NCBI RefSeq assembly: GCF_000718635.1
Contig: NZ_JOBF01000034.1
Location: 94,884 to 158,883 of the forward strand
Direction of reading: 5' to 3'
Length of the DNA: 64,000 bases
From: Streptomyces varsoviensis
GTDB lineage: Bacteria > Actinomycetota > Actinomycetes > Streptomycetales > Streptomycetaceae
Shown: in pieces, positions 26,212-34,608 of the stretch
How positions within the stretch are numbered: the stretch's first letter is position 1
Layout: each line of letters opens with the position of its first letter
Notes under the pieces: model-generated
What the model saw: the letters and a program-made list of their open reading frames with translations, nothing else
Databases searched by the model: none
Told to the model about the DNA's origin: nothing
Made by a program: the position numbers and the translations under genes

Positions 26212-26256
26212 GCGACAGCGCCCCGCCGGCTCTCGGGTCGGCCGGGGCGCTGTCGC
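26212..26256 (+). terminator. Terminator of tRNA-Lys
   Basis: Fourteen-base complementary arms (26212-26225, 26243-26256) precede GTTTC. The rest of the gap to 26508 has no gene; it must hold the operon promoter, but no clear -35/-10 pair stands out. Confidence 0.75.
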
Positions 26257-26508
26257 GTTTCTGCTCGTGCGTGAGCGGCGCGCTCGTGCGTGAGAGACGC
26301 ACTCCCGCAGCCGGGCCCGGAGGCGGTCATCTCCGGGCGCGAGCGTTCTGTTTCTTGCTGCTTCCTGACGGTTTCCGTGCTTCCGCGGAAGGTTTTCCAC
26401 CAATTGGCGTCGTATGCGGGGCCCCCTCTCCCGGCGTCGCTACCTACTGTGCTTGCATCGTCACGCAACGTGCCCCCTGGATCGCCTCGCGGAAAATCTA
26501 GGATGATC

Positions 26509-27390
26509 ATGGAACTGAATACCCTTCACCCTCGGTTCGGTCGTGAGATCACCGGGTTCGATGTACGTTCCCTCGACGCCGAATCCCTTCATGTGATCCG
26601 CGTCGAACTGGCGCGGTCCGGAGTCCTGGTGTTCCGGGACCAAGTGCTGGACGACGACGCGCTGGAGCGCGTGAGCAGACAAATCGGCGACGGGCGGCTG
26701 GAAGAGCCGGCGCGCACCTGGTCGCACGCGCCCTCCACCCGTTTCGTCAGTTACCTCACCGGATTCCAGGACGCGTCGGGAAAACCGATCGGCGTGGCCG
26801 ACAATCACACGGACTACTGGCATTCCGACCAGGAATTCCGCCGCGACCCGGCCACCTTGGCCTCGCTGTACTGCCTGGTCCCGCCGACGCGCGGCGGCGC
26901 GACGAGCTTCGCCACGACGGCCGTGGACCGGCTCGCCCTCCCGGCCGACCTCGTCGAGCGGATCCGCCCGCTGTGGTCCACCCGGCGGCCGGCGCCCACG
27001 CACGACAACGTGGAGCACGTCGAGGTGTCGCACCCCGTGCTCCTGACCTCTCCCCGGGGGGAGGGCGAGTACGTCTACGTCAGCGAGAACACGGAACGGT
27101 TCATCGGCGCGCCCGGCGAAGAAGCCGGCGAGTTCGCGGGAGCCGACGGAGCCGACGGAGCAGACGACCTGCTGAAGGCCGAACTGCTGCGGTACTGCCT
27201 GAGCGAGCAGAACATCTACGCCCACGAATGGCGGATGGGCGACTTCGTCGTCTACGACAACGCTCAAGTTCTCCACCGACGGGAGGATTTCGAGGGAATG
27301 CGCTGGCTGAAAGGGACGAAGATTTTCGCCCCTCAGGATTATTTCTCGGTGCCCGCCGGAGAAGTCGTGGGTGTGTCGGCCCCCGCGTAA
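26509..27390 (+). CDS. TauD/TfdA-type Fe(II)/2OG dioxygenase 1
   Basis: The 293-residue protein has the TauD fold signature: iron ligands His105 and Asp107 in YWHSDQEF, distal His256 in NAQVLHRR, and a candidate 2-oxoglutarate-binding Arg265. The N-terminal block GREITGFDV and LVFRDQVLDDD are family features. It would oxidise an organic substrate using oxygen and 2-oxoglutarate. ATG 26509 is chosen because AGGA lies five bases before it; ATG 26503 is possible. It heads a run of biosynthetic genes including two further oxygenases. The Gly/Ala/Asp repeat near 207-219 (GADGADGAD) is an odd insert. Confidence 0.9.
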   Translation: MELNTLHPRFGREITGFDVRSLDAESLHVIRVELARSGVLVFRDQVLDDDALERVSRQIGDGRLEEPARTWSHAPSTRFVSYLTGFQDASGKPIGVADNHTDYWHSDQEFRRDPATLASLYCLVPPTRGGATSFATTAVDRLALPADLVERIRPLWSTRRPAPTHDNVEHVEVSHPVLLTSPRGEGEYVYVSENTERFIGAPGEEAGEFAGADGADGADDLLKAELLRYCLSEQNIYAHEWRMGDFVVYDNAQVLHRREDFEGMRWLKGTKIFAPQDYFSVPAGEVVGVSAPA

Positions 27391-27428
27391 TGGTAAATGG
27401 TCCGGCGGAGACGCGGAGCCGGTGCCGC

Positions 27429-27461
27429 ATGACGGAAATCGAGGAGAGCGGAAGCGCATGA
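27429..27461 (+). CDS. Possible 10-codon ORF coupled to the radical SAM gene
   Basis: The frame encodes MTEIEESGSA and its TGA overlaps the ATG of the next gene by three bases (ATGA). It has a distant GGAG upstream. It may be a translational-coupling minigene, a tiny substrate peptide, or chance. Confidence 0.2.
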   Translation: MTEIEESGSA

Positions 27462-28357
27462 AAATCGCTGAAAAGAAGACGTCGGCCGATGGCAGCGTCA
27501 AGTACCTGTGGCAGGTCCCCAGTTCCGGGAGCACCGTCGAGAGCATCTATTACCAGCTCGGCGACGAACCGCACACCTGCATCTCCACGGAGGCCGGCTG
27601 CAACGTCGGGTGCGTCTTCTGCGAGACCGGGAAGCAGCGCAACCTCGGCGATCTCACCAGCCAGGAGATCTACGACCAGGTGGCGCTGACCGCCGCCGAC
27701 CTGCCCGACGGGGTGCCGGGCGGCAGGTTCACCAAGGTCGTCGTGGCCGGCATGGGCGAACCGCTGCTCAACTTCGACAATCTGCGGGATGCCGCGATCC
27801 GGCTGCTGGCGGACGGGCTCACCGAGCAGGTGACGGTGACGACCTCCGGCATCGTCCCCCAGATGCGCCGGCTGCCCAGCATGCCGATCAGCCTGCTGAG
27901 CGTCTCCCTGCACGCCACGACCAACGAGGTGCGCACCCGGCTGATCCCGACGAACAAGACGTACTCACTGGAGGACGTGGTGGCCGCCGCCCGGGAGTAC
28001 CGGCTGGCCTCCGGGGTCCCGGTCATCATGAACTACCTGCTGTTCGACGGCGTCAACGACACCGACGCCGACCTGGACCGGCTGGTGGCGCTCCTGGACC
28101 GCGACGTGTTCTCGGTCAAGCTCAAGTCGTGGAACGAGGTGCCGGACGCCGGCCTGATCCCGTCGCCGTCCGCCCGGTACGAGCACTTCCGCGACGGCCT
28201 GGACGCCGCCGGGTTCGATGTGAGCATCTGCGTGAGCGCGGGTGTGGACGTGGGCGGGGGCTGCGGACAACTGCGCAGCGTCCACCGTGAGATGAAGCGG
28301 GCGCGGCGGACGTTCGTCGGCACGCCGTCGGCCGCCGACGCCAGGAGCGACGTATGA
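27458..28357 (+). CDS. Short RlmN/Cfr-like class A radical SAM enzyme
   Basis: The 299-residue protein has Cys48, Cys52 and Cys55 in CNVGCVFC, the [4Fe-4S] cluster motif, and GMGEPLLNF (98-106). It keeps both extra cysteines of class A methylases: Cys41, seven residues before the cluster, and Cys269 in GGGCGQL, the methyl-carrying position in RlmN. SLHATTNEVRTRLIP and FDGVND are also RlmN/Cfr-like. It lacks the N-terminal helix-hairpin-like domain of RlmN (usually about 370 residues), and the loop after the cluster is shorter. In this operon it more likely modifies a pathway intermediate, or protects the ribosome, than does housekeeping rRNA methylation. ATGA overlaps link it to its neighbours. 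Confidence 0.88.
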   Translation: MKIAEKKTSADGSVKYLWQVPSSGSTVESIYYQLGDEPHTCISTEAGCNVGCVFCETGKQRNLGDLTSQEIYDQVALTAADLPDGVPGGRFTKVVVAGMGEPLLNFDNLRDAAIRLLADGLTEQVTVTTSGIVPQMRRLPSMPISLLSVSLHATTNEVRTRLIPTNKTYSLEDVVAAAREYRLASGVPVIMNYLLFDGVNDTDADLDRLVALLDRDVFSVKLKSWNEVPDAGLIPSPSARYEHFRDGLDAAGFDVSICVSAGVDVGGGCGQLRSVHREMKRARRTFVGTPSAADARSDV

Positions 28358-29481
28358 CCGCCGCGAGCGCCGAGACGGTGGCCGGGAGACTGGCGGAGCT
28401 CACGGAGGGGAGCGACGAGGCGGCGCAGCGGCTGCGGCGGCTGGCGGCGGGCGCGTACCAGCCCTACGGCAAGGGGGCCTCGCTGAAGATTCCGGAAGGG
28501 GGCCGCATCCGGGCGGGCCGCGCGGGCGGGCTGCCCTTCGATTCGCTCACCACCGACCTCATGCTGGGCTGCCTGCCGGCCGCGCAGGTCTGCTACGGCA
28601 GTTGCTTCGCCGCCAAGGGGGCCTTCGAGTCCGGGTACGACTTCGGGACCCGGGTGCCCAATGTGCTGGACGAGGAGGTGTTCCGCGCCGACCTGGCGGC
28701 GATCCCGGCCGGCCAGGGCTATCTCCGCAACGGCTGGAACAGCGACGCCTCATGGGACTGGCCGAAGGCCGTACGGCTGACCGAGCTGATCCGCGAATCG
28801 GGCCACCACACGGTCTTCATCACCAAGATGTTCAAGGCGCTGTCCGACGACGACGCCGCGGCCCTGGCCGGTCTCGGCGCGGAATTGCGCATCTCCGTCA
28901 GCGCCTTCGACAGCAGACCGCAACTGCGGATGAGGATGACGGCGGCCGAGCAGTACCGCGGCCTGGGCGGGGTGGCCGTGCCGACCATCATGACGGCCGC
29001 GTTCCGCGACGCGGCACTGGCCCGCAGGCAGGACCGCATCGTGGAGTATTTCCGCGAGCGGGACTTCCCGATGGGGGAGAACAGCCTGCGCTTCGTGCCG
29101 GGCTCCCCGGTCCTCGACGCCATCGACCTCGACGCCTGCCGCCCCACGGCGGACACCAGGGACCTGTGGAGCGGCCGGATGTACGCCGATCTGCGCGTGC
29201 CGACCCTGACCTGCGTCCCGGCGCGGTACAGGGGGTTGCGGAGCCCCTACCTGTCGAAGAACGACCCCGAGTTCCTCGCGTCGCTCTGGAACGAGTCCGT
29301 GCCCCTGCACGCCGACGTGCTGGCCGCCGCGGAGCGGCCCAAGCCGCGGCAGTGCGGCGTCGCCCTCGACTGGGACCGCACGACCACACCCGGGCCGGTT
29401 GACGGCGAGCGTTCGGTCGCGGCGAGCGACGCCGCTGTCCCCGCGAGCGACGCCGCTGTCCCGGCGGGGGGCGCGCCGTGA
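28354..29481 (+). CDS. Cys-motif protein, GP88-like / noncanonical radical SAM fold
   Basis: The 375-residue protein is not a family I can name firmly. Residues 66-90 contain Cys73, Cys80 and Cys84 (GCLPAAQVCYGSCFAAKGA), a CX6CX3C pattern followed by Tyr/Phe and Lys. Afterwards alternate strands and helices suggest a TIM-barrel-like fold (RNGWNSDASWDW, HHTVFITKMFKAL, ELRISVSAFD, VPTIMTAAF, ENSLRFVPGSP). This recalls phage GP88-type proteins, whose CYA-type cysteine motif probably binds a cluster. The C-terminal 25 residues contain a duplicated ASDAAVP. AGGAG precedes the ATG, which overlaps the radical SAM stop, so the two are probably made in step. Confidence 0.5.
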   Translation: MTAASAETVAGRLAELTEGSDEAAQRLRRLAAGAYQPYGKGASLKIPEGGRIRAGRAGGLPFDSLTTDLMLGCLPAAQVCYGSCFAAKGAFESGYDFGTRVPNVLDEEVFRADLAAIPAGQGYLRNGWNSDASWDWPKAVRLTELIRESGHHTVFITKMFKALSDDDAAALAGLGAELRISVSAFDSRPQLRMRMTAAEQYRGLGGVAVPTIMTAAFRDAALARRQDRIVEYFRERDFPMGENSLRFVPGSPVLDAIDLDACRPTADTRDLWSGRMYADLRVPTLTCVPARYRGLRSPYLSKNDPEFLASLWNESVPLHADVLAAAERPKPRQCGVALDWDRTTTPGPVDGERSVAASDAAVPASDAAVPAGGAP

Positions 29482-30470
29482 CGCACGCGATGAGTACGCC
29501 CCCTGCCGCGGCCGCCGCGCGGTCGGCGGGGCCCGCGGAGCCCGGCCCCGGGCCCGTAGCCGGCACGGGCGCCGCAGCGGGGCCCGTAGCCGGAGACGCG
29601 GCGCGGTCGGCGGGGCTTCGCGTGACCGCCATGAACGGCGCGTTCGGCGCGGAGATCACCGGTGTGGACCTCGCCGCACTCGACGACACCGGATTCGCGG
29701 CTCTCGCCGGCATCCTGCGCGAGAGGCGCGTGCTGTGCGTCAGGGGCCAGGCGCATCTCGCCCCCACGCGGTTCCTGGAATTCGCGCGGCGCTTCGGGGA
29801 CGTCACGCCCTACCCCTTCGGGGAGCCGATGGAGGGCGTTCCGGAGATTCTGCGCATCATCAAGGAGCCGTCCAGCAAAGGAAACTTCGGCGGCGTCTGG
29901 CACACCGATTCCCCCTATCACGAGATTCCGCCGTCACATACGGTGATCATGGGCATCGATATCCCCGAAGGGGGCGGCGACACCCTCGTCGCCGATATGC
30001 GCGCCGCGTACGAGGCCCTTCCGCAGGAGGTGAAGGACCGCATCCGGGATATGGACGGGATCTTCACGGCGACCAGGGTGCACGGCAGCGCCGGGGCCGG
30101 CCTGGAACTGGGAGACGTGAAACGGGTGGCGGACAGGAAGCGCGCCGATCAGGAATTCCGGCACCCCCTCGTCCGTACCCACCCGGAAACCGGACTGCCG
30201 GGGCTCTACGTCAGCGCCTGCCACATGTCGGGGCTGGCCGGCCTCCCGGCCGACGAGGCGCACTCGCTGATCGACTACCTCGCGGACCATGTCGTACGCG
30301 ACGAATTCACCGCCCGCATCCGCTGGACGCGCGGGACCGTGGCCGTCCTCGACAACCGCTGTGTCCAGCACAAGGCACTCAACGACTATCCGGGCCGGCG
30401 CCGCGAGATCCACCGGATCCAGATCACCGACGGCCGCCGCCCGACGCGCCGAGGGAAGGTGTCTCCATGA
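29478..30470 (+). CDS. TauD/TfdA-type Fe(II)/2OG dioxygenase 2
   Basis: The product has 330 residues. After an Ala/Pro/Gly-rich N-terminal 45 residues, the TauD core shows His142 and Asp144 in VWHTDSPYHE, the segment GGGDTLVADMRAAYEAL, distal His298 in NRCVQHKAL and Arg313 in REIHRIQI. These match taurine/alkyl-alpha-ketoglutarate dioxygenases most closely of the three oxygenases here. The GTG start overlaps the upstream TGA (GTGA); ATG 29490 is an alternative. It is the fourth gene of the coupled operon, and the substrate is unknown. Confidence 0.9.
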   Translation: MTHAMSTPPAAAAARSAGPAEPGPGPVAGTGAAAGPVAGDAARSAGLRVTAMNGAFGAEITGVDLAALDDTGFAALAGILRERRVLCVRGQAHLAPTRFLEFARRFGDVTPYPFGEPMEGVPEILRIIKEPSSKGNFGGVWHTDSPYHEIPPSHTVIMGIDIPEGGGDTLVADMRAAYEALPQEVKDRIRDMDGIFTATRVHGSAGAGLELGDVKRVADRKRADQEFRHPLVRTHPETGLPGLYVSACHMSGLAGLPADEAHSLIDYLADHVVRDEFTARIRWTRGTVAVLDNRCVQHKALNDYPGRRREIHRIQITDGRRPTRRGKVSP

Positions 30471-31300
30471 AAGCGGGGCAGTCATCGCCGCGATTCACCG
30501 AATTCTCCTCCACGGTGCGGTACCGGAGCGCGGAACAGTGCGCGGAGGACGTGGCCTCGGCGCTGAGCCGCGCCAAAGTGGTCACGGTGCGCGGAGTGCC
30601 CGAAGAGGTCGATCACGGGCGCTTCTACCATCGGCTGGCCTCGCGGCTCGGCGACTTCCACTTCAAGAACGAGGACGCGGAAACGGCCTCGCTGGAATCC
30701 GACGGCTGGCTGGACATCCGGTACGACCCCGCCGCGGTCGACCAGTCCCTGTACCGCTACGGCAATACGCGGATGCCGCTGCACATCGACGGGGCGTACA
30801 CGGATGTCGAGTTCGACATCTTCTTCTTCTACTGCGTGCGGCAGGCGCGGTTCGGCGGCGCGACGGTCGTCGCCGACGGGACCGACGTATACGACTACCT
30901 GGAGGCGTTCGACCCCGCGTTGTTCCAGCGGCTCCTGACGACGAAGGTGCTCTTCGAGAAGGGCGGGAAGCGCCGGATTTCCACGATTCTCTTCTACGAT
31001 CAGGGCACCCCGTCGTTCAACTGGAGCAGCACCCGCGTCTCCGCGGGGAATCCGCCCGAAGTCATCGAGATGGCGCGCCGCTTCGCGGAGTTCTGTGAGC
31101 ATCAGATCGTCGACGGCGGCCTGGCGGAGCCCGTGCTGCTGGCGCCGGGAGAGGCCGTGTTCATGCACAACCGCCCCGTGCTCCACGGCCGTAACTCGTT
31201 CTTCGGCGAGCGCTGTCTGCTGAAAGGCGTCCTGCGATTCGCTCCCGACGCCGCCGCGGCGGACCGCGACGGCCAGATTCCGGCGGAGGCGGCGCGATGA
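30467..31300 (+). CDS. TauD-like Fe(II)/2OG oxygenase 3 (clavaminate-synthase-like)
   Basis: The 277-residue protein carries His106 and Asp108 in MPLHIDGAYTDVE, RFGGATVVADGTDVYDYL, and the distal His pair MHNRPVLHGRN (234/240). It differs from the other two oxygenases in lacking the typical TauD N-terminal block. The layout is that of SyrP/clavaminate-synthase-like enzymes, several of which hydroxylate amino acids bound to carrier proteins. That fits the carrier-thioesterase gene that follows with an ATGA overlap. The N-terminal overlap with the upstream stop is also ATGA. Confidence 0.85.
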   Translation: MKAGQSSPRFTEFSSTVRYRSAEQCAEDVASALSRAKVVTVRGVPEEVDHGRFYHRLASRLGDFHFKNEDAETASLESDGWLDIRYDPAAVDQSLYRYGNTRMPLHIDGAYTDVEFDIFFFYCVRQARFGGATVVADGTDVYDYLEAFDPALFQRLLTTKVLFEKGGKRRISTILFYDQGTPSFNWSSTRVSAGNPPEVIEMARRFAEFCEHQIVDGGLAEPVLLAPGEAVFMHNRPVLHGRNSFFGERCLLKGVLRFAPDAAAADRDGQIPAEAAR

Positions 31301-32418
31301 CCGACACAGTCCGCGCTCGCGAGTCGGCGGGCAGTTCGTACCGGAGTCCCCGCACCCCGCAGGAGCACACCCTGTGCTCACTGTTCGCCGAGGCGGCGAA
31401 CCGGGATCGCGTCGGCATCGACGACGACTTCTTCGACATCGGCGGGGACTCGCTCAGCGTCGTGATCCTCGTCGAGGCGATCCGTGAAACGCTCGGCGTG
31501 GACATCGCGTTGGACACGGTCTACGAAAATCCCACCGTCGCCGCGCTGGCGGGCCGATGCGAGGTCCCCGCCGACGCCGGCGCCGCACTCGACGTCCTCC
31601 TGCCGCTGCGTACGATCGGGACGGCGCAGCCCCTGTTCTGCGTCCATCCCGGCACCGGCCTGAGCTGGGGGTATTCCGGTCTGCTCCGCCACCTGCGAGA
31701 CCGGCCGCTCTACGCGCTGCAGTCGCGGGCGCTGAGCGGCGGCGCGCTGCCCGGGTCGGTCGGCGAGATGGCGGACGACTACGTCCAGCAGATCAGGAAG
31801 GTGCGGCCGCACGGCCCGTACCACCTCCTGGGCTGGTCGTTCGGCGGGCGCGTCGCCTTCGAGGCGGCGGTGCGGCTCCGGCGGGCCGGGGAGAACGTGG
31901 CAACCCTCGCCCTGCTCGACAGCGCGCCGCCCCCCAAGGAACGCCGGGCGTTCCCGGCCGACGGCGAATCCGACGGATTCGTGCTGGAGAATGCCATCAA
32001 GCGGTATTTCCTGGTCATGCTCGGCGAACTCGACGACGAGGCCGAGTCGCCCGGCGCCACCGACCGGCCCCCGGACGCCGGAGAACTGGATCTCGAAGCC
32101 CTCAGGGGTGAACTGGCCGCCGCCGGGAGCCCGTACGGATTTTTGGGACAGGACACCTTCCGGCACATGTTCGAGGCGCATCGGCGTCATTATGTGCTGT
32201 CCCGGCAGTACGTCCCCGGCGAGCGGTTCAACGGGCCCATGGCGTATTTCTCCGCCACCCAAGGCGAACAGAACGGCCGTCGCGGGGAGAACTGGCAGCC
32301 GTTCGTGCACGGCCCGGTCACCGAATATCCCGTGGACTGCACCCACCTGGAAATGACCAGGCCCGCCCCGCTGAAGCGCATCGCCGGGGTCCTCGCGAGA
32401 TTGCTCGCGGAACACTGA
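31297..32418 (+). CDS. Peptidyl-carrier-protein/thioesterase didomain
   Basis: The 373-residue protein has a carrier domain at about 20-90 with DDFFDIGGDSLSVV, where Ser52 would carry phosphopantetheine, and a type I thioesterase at about 105-373 with GWSFGG (Ser181), LLDSAPP (Asp208) and DCTHLEM (His near 349). This is the usual end of a nonribosomal peptide synthetase, here free-standing: no adenylation or condensation domain is fused or nearby. Substrate would have to be loaded by an enzyme outside the window, then oxidised on the carrier by neighbouring oxygenases and released by the thioesterase. It is coupled to the upstream gene by ATGA. Confidence 0.93.
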   Translation: MTDTVRARESAGSSYRSPRTPQEHTLCSLFAEAANRDRVGIDDDFFDIGGDSLSVVILVEAIRETLGVDIALDTVYENPTVAALAGRCEVPADAGAALDVLLPLRTIGTAQPLFCVHPGTGLSWGYSGLLRHLRDRPLYALQSRALSGGALPGSVGEMADDYVQQIRKVRPHGPYHLLGWSFGGRVAFEAAVRLRRAGENVATLALLDSAPPPKERRAFPADGESDGFVLENAIKRYFLVMLGELDDEAESPGATDRPPDAGELDLEALRGELAAAGSPYGFLGQDTFRHMFEAHRRHYVLSRQYVPGERFNGPMAYFSATQGEQNGRRGENWQPFVHGPVTEYPVDCTHLEMTRPAPLKRIAGVLARLLAEH

Positions 32419-32443
32419 CGCGGAGCGCGTCGGTGGTGGGTCC

Positions 32444-33793
32444 GTGTGCTGGGCGTATTGGACGGCGGAGCGGAGGCTGTTGGCGTTGACGTTGTTCGGT
32501 GCCGGAGCGAGGAGAAACCGCGGCGGCGGTGGCGGGCGGGGGCGTCGGCGCGTCGTGCTCGCGCTGCTGCGGAACCGGCCGTACCGGCTGTACTGGGCGG
32601 GACAGGTGCTGTCGCAACTGGGCTCCGACATCTCCGTCGTCGCCCTCGCCTTCGCGGTGTTCGCCGTCGGCGGCGGGCCCGGCGGCCTGGGGCTGGTGCT
32701 CGCCGCGCGGATGATCCCGCAGCCGCTGATGGCGGTGGTCGGCGGCGCGGCCGCCTACCGGACCTCGACGGAACGCGTCATGGTCAGCGCGCACCTGGTC
32801 TCCGGGCTGGCGCAGTCGGCGGCCGTGGTCCTGCTGCTCAGCGGAACCGCCCGGGTATGGCACCTGGCGCTGCTGGCGCTCGTCACCGGCGCCGCCAACG
32901 GCTTCTTCGTCCCCGCGCAGCAGAGCGTCGTCCCGCAGATCGTCGAGCCGGAAGCGAGGCAGCAGGCCAACGCCCTGCTCAGGTTTCCGCAGAACGCCTC
33001 GAAGATGGCGGGCCGCGCGGTGGGCGGCATCGTGGTCGCCTTCGCCGGGCCCGGCTGGGCCATCGCCTGCGACGCGCTGAGCTTCTTCGGCGCGGCGCTG
33101 CTGCTGTCGCGGGCCGGCGTGCCCCCGCTGCGTACGGAAGGCGGCGAACGGACCAAGGTCGTCAGCGATGTGATCGAAGGCTGGCGTGCCTTCAGGAGCC
33201 GACGGTGGCTGTGGGTGATGGTCCTGCAGAACGCCGTCGCCCTGATGCTGTGGCTGGCGGGCGCCCAGGTCCTGGGACCGGTCTACGCGAACGAGGAGCT
33301 GGGCGGCCCGCGGCCCTGGGGCCTGGCGGCCACCGCGCTCGCCGCCGGACTGGCCGCCGGGTCGGCGATGGCCATGGCATGGCGCCCGCGCCATGCCGGC
33401 CCACTCGTCTGCGGGTGCATGGCGACGATGGCGCTCCCGATGGCGGTGATGGCCGCGCACGGGCAACTCGCGGCCCTGTGCCTGGCCATGCTGATCGCCG
33501 GAGTCGGGGTGGATACGGCGATGGTGACCTGGACCGGTCTGATGCAGGAGCACATCCCCGTGGAACAGCTCAGCCGTGTCCTGTCCTTCTCGAACGTGGG
33601 CCCCTTGGTGCTGGTGCCCCTCGGCTACGTCCTCGCCGGCCCGGCGATGGCGGCGGTGGGGCTGCACACGGCGCTGGGCCTCGGCGCGGTCATCGTCCTC
33701 GCCGTGGCCGCCGCCCCGCTGGTGCTCGGCGACGTCCGCGCCCTGTCCCGCCGGGGGACGGAGCTCCGAACGCCCGAGGCGGCCGTAGCGTGA
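32444..33793 (+). CDS. MFS exporter of the oxygenase operon
   Basis: The product is up to 449 residues from GTG 32444. After a basic, Gly-rich head the sequence VLALLRNRPYRLYWAGQVLSQ begins the first transmembrane helix, and about eleven or twelve hydrophobic segments follow, in the style of the MFS_3/enterobactin-exporter group. It likely exports the cluster product or gives self-resistance. The start is uncertain: GTG 32555 would give a more usual N-terminus, but neither start has a strong ribosome-binding site. It begins 25 bp after the carrier-thioesterase gene and ends the operon. Confidence 0.85.
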   Translation: MCWAYWTAERRLLALTLFGAGARRNRGGGGGRGRRRVVLALLRNRPYRLYWAGQVLSQLGSDISVVALAFAVFAVGGGPGGLGLVLAARMIPQPLMAVVGGAAAYRTSTERVMVSAHLVSGLAQSAAVVLLLSGTARVWHLALLALVTGAANGFFVPAQQSVVPQIVEPEARQQANALLRFPQNASKMAGRAVGGIVVAFAGPGWAIACDALSFFGAALLLSRAGVPPLRTEGGERTKVVSDVIEGWRAFRSRRWLWVMVLQNAVALMLWLAGAQVLGPVYANEELGGPRPWGLAATALAAGLAAGSAMAMAWRPRHAGPLVCGCMATMALPMAVMAAHGQLAALCLAMLIAGVGVDTAMVTWTGLMQEHIPVEQLSRVLSFSNVGPLVLVPLGYVLAGPAMAAVGLHTALGLGAVIVLAVAAAPLVLGDVRALSRRGTELRTPEAAVA

Positions 33794-33854
33794 CCGCCGC
33801 CGCCCGGAGCGACGGCTTCACGCCACGGGGCGCGGCTGCGTTCGCGCGGGCCCG

Positions 33855-34325
33855 CTAGGCGGCCGTTTGGCGGTCGAGTTGTTCCAGGACCATCGGCCAG
33901 GCGTCCGCCGTGCGGTCGCGCGCCTTGTCGTGCGGGAAGCCCGCGTGGGTGAGGTGCAGATGGGTGCCGCCGGCGTGCGGGGCGAGTTCGACCGTGACGA
34001 CGGTCTCGGCGCCCTCGGTGCCGCCAGCGCCGGTGACCCAGGTCAGTTCGACGAGTTCGGGCCGCTTGAGCCGCAGGAAACGGCCGTAGTGGGGGTGGCG
34101 GCGCGCCGGTTCCTCGGACTGGAACCGGTACTCCGTCTCGAAGAAGAACGGCGTGTTCACCTCGACCGCCGGCATCAGCACCGACCCGGGCGCCGCGAAC
34201 CAGGTGTCGAGCCGGTCGGTCCAGGCGCGGTAGAGCGTTTCGGGCGACGCCTCCATGGCGCGTTCGGCGGTCAGGCGGTAGGGCCGGTCCGTCAGATCCG
34301 GGGTACGAATCGGGTCATTGCTCAT
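33855..34325 (-). CDS. AHSA1/SRPBCC-domain protein
   Basis: The protein has 156 residues. The pattern [22 protein letters not shown] followed by [12 protein letters not shown] and strands ending HLHLTHAGF is that of the AHSA1 (Hsp90-activator-like) branch of the START/SRPBCC ligand-binding fold. It could bind a hydrophobic ligand; no function is assigned to such bacterial proteins in general. ATG 34325 was chosen to begin [11 protein letters not shown]. It converges with the MFS gene, marking the right edge of the oxygenase operon. Confidence 0.75.
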   Translation of the reverse strand: MSNDPIRTPDLTDRPYRLTAERAMEASPETLYRAWTDRLDTWFAAPGSVLMPAVEVNTPFFFETEYRFQSEEPARRHPHYGRFLRLKRPELVELTWVTGAGGTEGAETVVTVELAPHAGGTHLHLTHAGFPHDKARDRTADAWPMVLEQLDRQTAA

Positions 34326-34608
34326 GCGCGCCACGTAACCATGACGAACGGTGCGGCGCGCGTCGCGGCGGAGCGTACGACCCGCGTGCTGGGCGGGCGG
34401 CAGCGCCCGGAATCCGGCAGACACGCCCCCACGCGCCCCTCGGCCCCCTTCTGACGTGCGTAAGCAGTGCATAGGCGGGGCCGGAGCGACGGGGATGCGG
34501 AGCCACTTCGGCCGAATCCGGCCCGTGCCGCGTGTTCGCGCCGCTACGGTAAGTGCGCGGTACCAAGTGCGCGGGGCGGGTTCGGCGACAGCCGGGAGGT
34601 GCGGATTG

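Noticed and set aside
26104..33854. tRNA-Lys as integration site of the oxygenase operon
   Set aside because: No integrase is present and no copy of the tRNA 3' end is visible at the right boundary near 33794-33860.
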